Origin: Leptobrachium leishanense | Lineage: Eukaryota > Chordata > Amphibia > Anura > Megophryidae | DNA: 64,000 nt | NCBI GenBank assembly: GCA_009667805.1 | Contig: CM019071.1 | Location: 48,309,593-48,373,592 of the forward strand | Direction: 5' to 3' | Part shown: positions 55,771 through 64,000 of the stretch, piece after piece | Position numbering within the stretch: position 1 is the stretch's first letter | Layout of the letters: every line of letters begins with the position of its first letter | The notes under the pieces: generated by a model | Told to the model about the DNA's origin: nothing | Databases searched by the model: none | What the model saw: the letters and a program-made list of their open reading frames with translations, nothing else | Position numbers and translations under genes: made by a program

Positions 55771-57968
55771 CCCCTGGAAAGTGAAATCTCAATGTATCCT
55801 TCCTGGTAAAATACTTTGCAAAAGTAAAAAAAAAAAAATATATATATTTTTTTTAGGGGTGGGGCCACCCAGTGCGGGCCGCCGCCCCCTATAAATTGCC
55901 GCCCTAGGCCTGGGCCTAGTCGGCCTAGGCCAAAATACACCAGTGGGTCCATGTAACAACAGTCTTGACTCGCCTCCGAACACATCGGTTATATGCAAAG
56001 ATCGAAAAATGTGTTTTTGAGGCACATGAAATAGAATTCCTTGGATTTTTACTAACTCCAGGTCATCTTGCCATGGATCATAACAAAGTAGCCGCCATCA
56101 GCACCTGGCCTACACCTACAGATAAAAAGGCTGTCCAACGATTCATAGGTTTCGCCAACTTTTATAGACGCTTCATACAGGGATTCTCTTCCATCATCTT
56201 ACCCCTCACCGGGTTGACCAAACAACAGATTAAGTTTTGCTGGTCGACCGAGGCCCAACAAGCGTTCAACACCTTAAAACATTGTTTCAGCATGGCACCT
56301 GTTCTGGTCCTACCGGATCCCTCACGACCGTATGAAGTAGAGGTTGACGCCTCTGATGTCGGAATCGGGGCGGTTCTCTCCCAACGGAGGCCCCCAGAAC
56401 AGACGGTACATCCTGTGGCGTATTATTCCAGAAATCTGACTCCCGCCAAGACGCATTACGATGTTGGCGACAGGGAACTACTCGCCATCAAATGTGCCCT
56501 CACGGAATGGCGTCATCTCTTAGAGGGTGCTCTACATCCTTTCCTGGTCTTCACAGACCATAAGAATCTGGAATATCTACGGACGGCTAAAAGACTCAAT
56601 CCACGACAAGCCAGATGGTCATTATTCTTTTCTCGTTTTGACTTCCAGGTAACCTACAAACCTGGTATCCAGAATAAGAAGGCTGATGCATTATCACGTC
56701 TCTCTTCACCGATCCATCCGACAACCACCATTGAAACGGTTCTCTCCCCGCGCAGATTCATCGGCATCACCACAAACCTTATGCAACAGATTCGTTCCCA
56801 TACCGATACTAGCAACCAACCCCATGTAATGGGAACTCAAGAACAACGTCAGCGATGTCTTGTCCCGGTTCAGGACCGAGTAGCAGTACTCCAACAGTTC
56901 CACGACACTCTGGGAAGCGGTCATCCAGGGATACGTAAGACCAAGGATTTGATAACTCGTTACTTCTGGTGGCCTACCTTGGCTCAGGATGTTAAAGACT
57001 TTGTTGGTTCCTGCCCGGTTTGTGCCCGTGCCAAACATCGCACAAAGAAACCAGTAGGCCTCCTACAACCCCTTCCGATACCTGAACAACCATGGTTGCA
57101 TATCACCATCGATTTCATCGTTGAACTTCCCCCATCGAATGGTTTCACTACCATAATAGTAACCGTGGATCGTCTGACCAAAATGGCCCACTTCACTCCC
57201 ATTCAAGGCCTGCCTACCACTGCACAGACTGCATCCTTGTTCCTACAGAACATATATTGCTTGCACGGCGTCCCTGAATCCATCGTGTCTGATCGAGGGG
57301 TACAATTCACATCCCGATTCTGGAGAAGCTTTTGCCGGGCTTTAGGGATTACTGTTGACTTGTCTACGGCATACCATCCCCATACCAACGGACAGACAGA
57401 GAGGGTTAATCAATCCTAGGAAGCATATCTACGTTGCTACACAACCTATCTACAGGACGATTGGGCCACATTATTGTGCACTGCCGAATATGCCTACAAC
57501 GCCCGACTGCACGATTCCACTCGTTGTTCTCTCTTCTTCATGATGTATGGATACCATCCTGCTCCTCTCCCTGATTTGCCTTCTGTTGTCCCGGTTCCCA
57601 GCTTTGCCACCCGCCTACGGGCTCTCCGATTATGTCGAACGAAGGCCCCTGCATGCCTCATAATGGCTCAGAATGTGTACAAGAGATACGCTGATCGCCA
57701 CCGTAATGCTTCCATAAGCTATACCGCAGGCCAAAGGGTGTGGATGTCCACACGCCACCTGCGTCTCTCTGGTCCCTCTAAAAAATTGGGCCCCAAATAT
57801 ATAGGGCCGTTTACCATTGTTGCCATGATAGGACCGGTGGCTGCCCGTCTCCGGCTTCCTCCTCGTAACCGGTTCCACCCGGTGGTGCACGTATCCCTCC
57901 TGAAGCCAGTTGGTGCCAACCCCTTTTCTGGTCGTTCATTGCCTCCCTCCTCCTCCTGTGTCCACTGA

Positions 57969-58170
57969 CGGTTCCGATATGTTTGAAGTGGTGCAGATCC
58001 TCAATTCCCGTCTTCAGCGGGGTGTGCTCCAGTAGTTTGTTGATTGGAAGGGCTACGATCCTGAGGAGCTTTCCTGGGAACCTGCCTCTTATGTCCGGGC
58101 TCCGGCCCTTGTCCGTGCTTTTCATGCTGCTCATCCAGGGCGTCCGGGTCCGTTGTGTGTCCTGAGGCCC
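57969..58170 (+). pseudogene. Gypsy-1 integrase chromodomain, out of frame
   Basis: After the stop at 57968 a shifted frame encodes FEVVQILNSRLQRGVLQ, a TAG, then FVDWKGYDPEELSWEP, which is a chromodomain. A C-terminal chromodomain marks the chromovirus lineage of Ty3/Gypsy and normally guides integration to marked chromatin. At least one frameshift and one stop disable it. Confidence 0.82.
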
Positions 58171-58188
58171 CGCGTTCCGGGAGGGTTA

Positions 58189-58766
58189 TGTCAGGGCTGC
58201 GGGTTCCGGGACGGCTGGTCCGGCTGCCCCCTCCACATCGGGCTGGTGCTCGTGTGCGGGGTTGCGGCCAGCGCGGTGGCCTGGCGTTACCCGGAGACCC
58301 GGCTTACCTCCATTGCGGGTCCATGACTTCCGGGGGGACGAAGAGTGGGTCCCCGGGTGCCCGCCACAGGCCTGCATCGCAGCCCAAGGCTGCTGGCCCA
58401 GCACGTGCCCCAGAATGGACGCGTGCGCGGCCAGGCTCCACCAATATGGCAGCCGGCCCGCGGCGCGCGTCTCTGACGTCACCGGCGTCTCAGATTGAGG
58501 GAGGAGCTCCATGGGTATTTAAGTGTAGACTTGCCATTCAGTCCTCGCTCCGCTATTGTAGCAGTTCCCTCAGTATTGGTTCTTCCTATTCAGTATTTGG
58601 TGTTTTTTTCCTGTGCATGACCCAGAACGTGACCCCGACCTCCATGTACCGCTGTGATCCTTCCTGACTTGGCTTGTGACCCCGACCTCCGTGTAACGCT
58701 GTGATCCTGACTTGGCTTGTGACCCCGACCACCGTGTACCGCTGTGATCCTGACCTGGCTAGTGAC
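58189..58766 (+). repeat. Gypsy-1 3' LTR, truncated
   Basis: Begins TGTCAGGGCTGCGGGTTCCG after a purine-rich GGGAGGG tract. It follows the 5' LTR to GACCTGGCTAGTGACC, where unrelated sequence starts; the last 70 or so bases of the LTR, including the TG...CA end, are missing. Confidence 0.9.
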
Positions 58767-59351
58767 CAGCGGCCGAATTTCCGAAAATTTTTAGATCCGA
58801 AAATGGCAGATCCGAAAAGTTTTCCGAGCCGAAACGAAATATTTTCGGAATTTTCTAATGGACTTGAAATGTGTCAAATCGAAATTTATTGCTTTGAAAC
58901 GAGGAGAACAGACTTTCCGAAAAAACGAAAATTTCCGAACTTACGAAAAGTCGATACAAAAAACGAGCTAAGTGACACGAAAATACAAAAAATGGTCGAA
59001 ATTCCGAAAACATGTACAATTCCGAAAAACGAAAATTTCCGAAATCACGAAAAGTCGATACAAAAAATGAGCTAAGTGACACGAAAATACGAAAAATGGT
59101 CGAAATTCCGAAAACATGTACAATTCCGAAAAACGAAAATTTCCGAAATCACGAAAAGTCGATACAAAAACGAGCTAAGTGACACGAAAATACGAAAAAT
59201 GGTCGATATTCCGAAAAAAAAAGTACACGAAAAACGAATCGAGCCGAACCGAATCGAAACAGAAATCGGTCGAAACGAGCCGAATCGAAAAGTTTAAAAA
59301 TCCGAAAAATCGAACCGAATCGAACCGAAAAAAAATCGGTGCACAAGCCTA
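58767..59351. mobile_element. Unclassified element with 104-bp repeats
   Basis: Rich in CCGAAAA, CGAAAT and GAATCGAACCG words, with about three copies of a 104-bp unit (GAGCTAAGTGACACGAAAAT). The right end reads AATCGGTGCACAAGCCTAAT. It separates the truncated Gypsy-1 LTR from the Gypsy-2 gag. No gene. Confidence 0.6.
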
Positions 59352-59879
59352 ATAGAGGCTTGTTCCATGACATTGCTATGTTCATCGCTTTCTGAAACGT
59401 TAAATCTTCTACTGTAAGCAGTCTCTTTAGCGCTGTGTCACTTGCAATGCCCATTACAAACTGGTCTCGCAAAGCAGTGAGCAGGTAGTCCCAAAAACAA
59501 CAGGTGCTGGCAAGTTTACGTAATCTGAAACGGATACCACGGGGTCCTGCTTTCTTCTATAGAATTTAAATCTCTCTGCTATCTCTAGCGGCTTTGGTTG
59601 GAAATGGTCACATAATACGGCAATCAGGCTTCCCAGTGACTTGCTGGCCGGCTTCTCTGGGTGTAAGAGGCTCCTCAGGGTTTCATACGTTCTGGCTCCT
59701 ATAGCTGTTAGAAAAACAGCAACCTGTTTGGCATCAGGAATATCATTAGCTGCAAAATATTGTTCAAGTCTTTCAACCCAGGAAGCCCAAGAATCCGCCT
59801 CAGGATCAAAGTCTTTTATAGAGCCAATGCTTGCCATGTCAGTGAGTTCTACAGCCTCGTGGCCACTGTGATGTTTTCC

Positions 59880-60212
59880 ACAACCGTGTTTATATTCTTA
59901 CTTAATTGGTTGAGTTGTATAAAAACCAGTCACTTCCGTATAAGCAAGTTGTAGTTTATTAATCGATGTAGAGCAGTTTCCTCACAGAGCTGCCTCATAA
60001 CACTGCTCTGCTTCAGCCGCCATTATACATCTACCAGAACATTCCCCCCCAACTGACAACAGGAAGTGAAAAATCACCTCAGAGCAGAACAGGAAGTAGG
60101 AAGGCAGAAGAAAAGCAATGCATCATTCACAACCAACAGTCGATACCTCACAATACACACACACACACACCATATATAGTATTCTTACACAGTCTAACAA
60201 CCCATACATCAC
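59880..60212 (-). repeat. Probable Gypsy-2 5' LTR/leader
   Basis: On the minus strand it lies just upstream of gag, contains AATAAA (ATTAATAAACTACAACTTGC) and a GCTCTGAGGTGATTTTTCAC region, and could start TGTTAGACTGTG. No second copy is in the window to confirm the LTR limits. Confidence 0.35.
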
Positions 60213-60480
60213 AGCCACCAAATTGCAACGAATTTCACCGTATTTTGCTGTCAATTTGCCTGTATTTGCGGAATTGACAGTTTAGTGAATAGATGAATTG
60301 TTCTGAAATTGCACCGGACGGTGAAATTCACCGTTTGATGCAATTAGGGGCCAATTCAGAAGTTACTGCCCTCACCTAGTGTGTCACCCTTCTCCTTTTA
60401 GATTGTAAGCTCTTGAGCAGGGTCCTCTCTATTATTCTGTGTGTTTAACGTGTATGTATATTTGTTATTTTGCCTCTCAT
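60213..60480. repeat. Dispersed repeat fragments
   Basis: Bases 60220-60370 hold inverted TTTCACCGT / ACGGTGAAA words like those of the fold-back family. Bases 60398-60450 match the dispersed repeat start (AGATTGTAAGCTCTTGAGCA). Confidence 0.55.
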
Positions 60481-62590
60481 CGTACGGCTCCTCCATATAT
60501 TCAGGGTGTGCGGGTGTCTTTTTAGCGGCTCCTCCATATATTCTGGGTGTGCGGGTGTCTTTTTAGGGGCTCCTCCATATATTCAGGGTGTGCAGGTGTC
60601 TTTTTAGGGGCTCCGCCATATATTCAGGGTGTACGGGTGTCTTTTTAGGGGTTCCTCTATATATTCAGTGTGTGCGGGTGTCTTTTTAGGGGCTCCTCCA
60701 CATTCAGGGTGTGCAGGTGTCTTTTTAGGGGCTCCTCCATATATTCAGGGTGTGCAGGTGTCTTTTTAGGGGCTCCTCCATATATTCAGGGTGTGCGGGT
60801 GTCTTTTTAGGGACTCCTCCTTATATTCAGGGTGTGTGGGTGTCTTTTTAGGGGTTCCTCCATATATTCAGGGTTTGCGGGTGTCTTTTTAGGGGTTCCT
60901 CCATATATTCAGGGTGTGTGGGTGTCTTTTTAGGGGCTCCTCCATGTAGTCAGGGTGTGCGGGTGTCTTTTTAGGGGCTCCTCCATATATTCAGGGTGTA
61001 CGGGTGTCTTTTTAGGGGTTCCTCTATATATTCAGTGTGTGCGGGTGTCTTTTTAGGGGCTCCTCCACATTCAGGGTGTGCAGGTGTCTTTTTAGGGGCT
61101 CCTCCATATATTCAGGGTGTGTGGGTGTCTTTTTAGGGGTTCCTCCATATATTCAGGGTGTGCGGGTGTCTTTTTAGGGGTTCCTCCATATATTCAGGGT
61201 TTGCGGGTGTCTTTTTAGGGGTTCCTCCATATATTCAGGGTGTGTGTGTGTCTTTTTAGGGGCTCCTCCATGTAGTCAGGGTGTGCGGTGTCTTTTTAGG
61301 GGCTCCTCCATATATTCAGGGTGTGCGTGTCTTTTTAGAGGCTCCTCCATATATTCAGGGTGTGCAGGTGTCTTTTTAGGGGCTCCTCCATATATTCAGG
61401 GTGTGTGGGTGTCTTTTTAGGGTTCCTCCATATATTCAGGTGTGCGGGTGTCTTTTTAGGGGCTCCTCCATATATTCATGGTGTGTGGGTGTGTTTTTAG
61501 GGGTTCCTCCATATAGTCAGGGTGTGGGGGTTTCTTTTTCGGGGCTCCTCCACATATTCAGGGTGTGTGAGTGTCTTTTTTTTTTTTTTAGGGGCTCCTC
61601 CATATATTCAGGGTGTGTGGGTGTCTTTTTAGGGGCTCCTCCATATATTCAGGGTGTGTGGGTATCTTTTTAGGGGTTCCTCCATATATTCAGGGTGTCT
61701 TTTTAGGGGCTCCTCCATATATTCAGGACATGTGGGTGTCTTTTAGGGTCTCCTCCATATATTTTTTGGTGTGCGGGTGTCATTTTAGGGGTTCCTCCAT
61801 ATATTCAGGGTGTCTTTTTAGGGGTTCCTCCATATATTCAGGGTGTGTGGGTGTCTTTTTAGGGGTTCCTCCATATATTCAGGGTTTGCGGGTGTCTTTT
61901 TAGGGGTTCCTCCATATATTCAGGGTGTGTGGGTGTCTTTTTAGGGGTTCCTCCATATAGTCAGGGTGTGGGGGTTTCTTTTTTGGGGCTCCTCCATATA
62001 TTCAGGGTGTGTGGGTGTCTTTTTAGGGGCTCCTCCATGTAGTCGGGGTGTGCTGGTGTCTTTTTAGAGGCTCCTCTATATATTCAGGGTGTGTGGGTGT
62101 CTTTTTAGGGGCTCCTCCACATATTTGGGGTGTGAGGGTGTCTTTTTAGGGGCTCCTCCATATATTCAGGGTGTGCGGGTGTGTTTTTCGGGGTTCCTCC
62201 ATATATTTAGGGTGTGCGGGTGTCTTTTTAGGGGCTCCTCCATATATTCACGGTGTGTGGGTGTCTTTTTAGGGGCTCCTCTATATATTCAGGGTGTGCG
62301 GGTGTCTTCTTAGGGGTTCCTCCATATATTCAGGGTGTGTGGGTGTCTTTTTAGGGGCTCCTCCATATATTTGTTGTGTGAGGGTGTCTTTTTAGGGGCT
62401 CCTCCATATATTTAGGGTGTGCGGGTGTCTTCTTATGGGTTCCTCCATATATTCAGGGTGTGTGGGTGTCTTTTTAGGGGCTCCTCCATATATTTGTTGT
62501 GTGTGGTGTCCTTTTGGGGTCACCTCCATATAGTCAGGGTATGCGGGTGTCTTTTTTGGGTCTCGCTCATATAATTGGGGTGTGAGGGTG
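60481..62590. repeat. 41-bp minisatellite, about 51 copies
   Basis: Unit TTTTTAGGGGCTCCTCCATA plus TATTCAGGGTGTGCGGGTGTC. Some copies lose 10-15 bases, and the right end is more diverged. Open frames such as 61401-61673 are artefacts. Confidence 0.96.
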
Positions 62591-62895
62591 AATGACAGAG
62601 CTGCAAATCAAGAGAACTCCCAGTGTGGATCCAGGGAAACATGGCACATCTGGCGACCAGGTAAATGGTGCTGTGTGTCAGTGTGATGGGGGTGTGTTTA
62701 TGATGGTGTGTTTTTGTGTGTATCCTCTGTGTTTCTGTGTGAGAAGTGATCACATTATGATGTTACAAGCTGGACGTTCCTGATTTCTTTTACGGGCAGA
62801 TTCCTGCGGCAGAGACGTTCTCAGCGTATGGATCGGGGAGAGAAGCCATTTATCACCCTCGTAGGTTCCACCTGCTGCAAACACCCTCTACCCTA
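62591..62895. other. Unassigned, with MITE-end fragment
   Basis: GGAAACATGGCACATCTGGC (62634-62653) resembles the terminus of the TA-target MITE. No gene seen. Confidence 0.5.
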
Positions 62896-63159
62896 GGGGT
62901 TGCCAGGTCGGCCATGTTTTCCTGGACACATTTTACTATTACATGCAGAGGGAGAGCACAGAGAAAAGTGCTGCCCTGCAACATGTATAATTCATATTCT
63001 GTAGGAAGTAAATTAACGCAGGTCACTTGGGATCCCTCTCTGATTTTTTACCTGCAGTGTATGGATTATACATGCTGCGGGGTGGCATTTTTCATGCACT
63101 GCCCAAACAGCACGAATACATTGTATGTGTCCAGGAAAACATGGAGAATCTGGCTGCCC
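62896..63159. mobile_element. TA-target MITE, complete copy 2
   Basis: Starts GGGGTTGCCAGGTCGGCCAT and ends AGGAAAACATGGAGAATCTG GCTGCCC, with TA on both sides (62894-62895, 63160-63161). Interior matches the copy at 31615 in inverse orientation for part of its length. Confidence 0.87.
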
Positions 63160-63294
63160 TACAGGCAACCCTCAGCATAAAGGATAACGGTGCATGATGG
63201 GCGCCGCAGTCCACATCAGCTGCAGTTTGAGTTTATTTCGCGGTTCAGTCATCACCAGGAGCGGCTGGGTCGGCCATCGCGGTGCTAAGCCAGG

Positions 63295-63409
63295 CAGCGC
63301 TGAGCATGATGGGAGTTATGATGCCTTCTCTGCACGCAGACCGGAAGTAGCGGAAAGTTCTGAGTTTAGCCCGTGGCTGGTGGCGCAGAGTCTGGCAATG
63401 TCTCGGCGT
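63295..63409 (+). promoter_or_regulatory. Promoter-like patch with ETS sites and short first exon
   Basis: CCGGAAGTAGCGGAAA (63341-63356) holds two ETS-type cores, and AGCATGATGGGAGTTATG (63302-63319) resembles a ZNF143-type site in reverse. An ATG at 63398 (MSRR) is followed by GTAAGG at 63408, a possible donor for a very short first coding exon. This arrangement is typical of housekeeping promoters, but no downstream exon is in the window. Confidence 0.35.
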
Positions 63410-63581
63410 AAGGTGGAATGGAAGCCTGTGCTCTCCTGGTGCCAGAATATTTATAGCGGGAGGCTGCACCGGAATCCACTGAAATATTAATCATCTGATG
63501 AATGTGGACGGCTGGCCAGGGTATCCTCTGCCGCACTCCCAGCACCGGCTGCGGCCACGACCTCTACTACTACATGATTTA

Positions 63582-64000
63582 GGCTGGGGTCAGACGAGCG
63601 TGATTTCTACGGACTGTACGTCCGTGCAGTACGGACATCGTCAGTACGGATGACGCAGTAGTGGTCACACAGTCCGTTTTTTCACTGAAGTTATTTTTGA
63701 CGGATGTAGGAGGGAAAAATAAATTACAATGAAAAAACATTCTGTCCGTCAAAAATGCTGGACGTATAAATGCAGTCCGTCTGACCATGCTCCATCACTC
63801 ACACACAAAGCTATGCGGACGTTGTGGACGTGGCGCACTCCGCACGTCCGTTCTAGCAGTATTACGTTCTTGCCTAACCTGCGTCCGTTTGCCGCGGCCG
63901 TTGTGCGTCCGCAGTTCAGTGCGGACGTACTTCATGTGTCAGGCTCCAATGGACTTACTTTCATGCTATCACGGACGTACTTTTAGGCGCAATCACGGAC
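63582..64000. mobile_element. Family B MITE, copy 2, cut by window end
   Basis: Starts GGCTGGGGTCAGACGAGCGT and matches the copy at 33433 nearly base for base, with few differences by eye. The right terminus is beyond the window. Confidence 0.9.

Larger units (their letters stand above)
54218..55945. mobile_element. hAT-4: 1.7-kb hAT inside Gypsy-1 pol
   Basis: Ends CAGTGGTGTATTT and AAATACACCAGTG, flanked by a perfect 8-bp duplication GGTCCATG (54210-54217, 55946-55953). Removing the element and one duplication restores the pol frame. No transposase. The interior holds a roughly 60-bp array and a piece of the fold-back element (55235-55770). Confidence 0.95.
53140..57968 (+). pseudogene. 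Gypsy-1 pol, interrupted by a hAT
   Basis: Polyprotein: protease (MVDSGASGNFLD, near 53210), reverse transcriptase (VEKDGGLRPCVDYRELN near 53840; YLDDILIFS near 54163), then the hAT insertion at 54218-55945. The frame resumes with RLYAKIEKCVFE at about 55985. RNase H follows (EVEVDASDVGIGAVL near 56335; FTDHKNLEY near 56550), then the integrase zinc region (HPGIRKTKDLI ... CPVCARAK) and catalytic core (TIDFIVELPP near 57105, VSDRGVQFTS near 57285, TERVNQS). A TAG at 57417-57419 interrupts integrase, whose frame continues to 57968. Apart from the insertion and that stop the frame is largely open, so the copy is fairly young. Confidence 0.92.
50430..59837 (-). pseudogene. Gypsy-2: minus-strand Ty3/Gypsy gag-pol remnant, split
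   Basis: Two separated pieces of one minus-strand Ty3/Gypsy element. The gag start is at 59837 (MASIGSIKDFDPEADSW; blocks LRDQFV-like and LTVEDLTFQKAMNIA near 59360-59470). Protease and early pol run from 51545 (LDTGAAVSVIS active site near 51405; PLFGREWIKALG near 51190), then reverse transcriptase to about 50430 (LKIDKYPLP near 50790; LLDDMLVTSKSEEE in place of the usual Asp-Asp box). The gag C-terminus and zinc knuckle are missing, and a (AAAT)n run breaks pol at 50948-50984. RNase H and integrase are absent. It was invaded by Gypsy-1. It resembles K02A2.6-like frog elements; not functional. Confidence 0.85.

Noticed and set aside
61401..62313. Open frames with repeated GCLFRGSSIYS units
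   Set aside because: They are translations of the 41-bp minisatellite, with no start context or domain.

Overview
The window looks like gene-poor, repeat-saturated DNA from an amphibian, most likely a frog. The evidence is many dispersed repeats built on phrases such as TTGGCGCTTTATA and GATTGTAAGCTCTT, an L2-type LINE, numerous hAT elements, two Ty3/Gypsy elements and long minisatellites, plus one clear vertebrate exon (ppp1r14a exon 1, minus strand, 1540-1731). Tandem arrays alone make up roughly 30 percent of the sequence. One 100-base gap lies at 7827-7926.

Layout. 1-5.5 kb: a MITE, ppp1r14a exon 1 with a 50-bp array directly upstream of its ATG, then a 32-bp minisatellite. 5.5-7.8 kb: a TA-target MITE and an L2-like LINE on the minus strand. 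8.646-24.222 kb: one 15.6-kb hAT transposon (hAT-1) with an 8-bp target duplication and a broken BED-finger transposase on the minus strand. It was invaded by an 8.9-kb hAT-like element (hAT-2, 8775-17685) and by a 780-bp solo LTR. hAT-2 carries about 180 copies of a 39-bp repeat and three dynein heavy-chain exons with usable splice sites. It appears to be a gene-capturing transposon and is the main find of this window.

24-44 kb: a 29-bp telomere-like satellite invaded by a hAT, a terminal exon of an unidentified gene (minus, 29771-29982), minisatellites of 40 and 37 bp, a SINE, a fold-back element (39.07-41.54 kb) and many copies of CpG-rich MITEs (AGGCTAGGGTCAGAC termini). 44.04-44.34 kb: a RING-finger exon (minus).

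45-50.4 kb: a hAT inserted in a 62-bp array, then a retroelement-like block with two hammerhead-ribozyme-like motifs about 2 kb apart around a 668-bp tandem duplication. 50.4-60.2 kb: a minus-strand Gypsy element split by a plus-strand chromodomain Gypsy element, which is itself split by a 1.7-kb hAT. 60.5-62.6 kb: a 41-bp minisatellite. 62.9-64 kb: a MITE, a promoter-like patch with ETS sites, and a MITE cut by the window end.

Host coding content is limited to separate exons (ppp1r14a, a RING protein, one terminal exon, one possible 53-bp exon), so no operon-like cooperation is expected. The history of the window is mostly nested transposition followed by local tandem expansion, often inside hAT elements.
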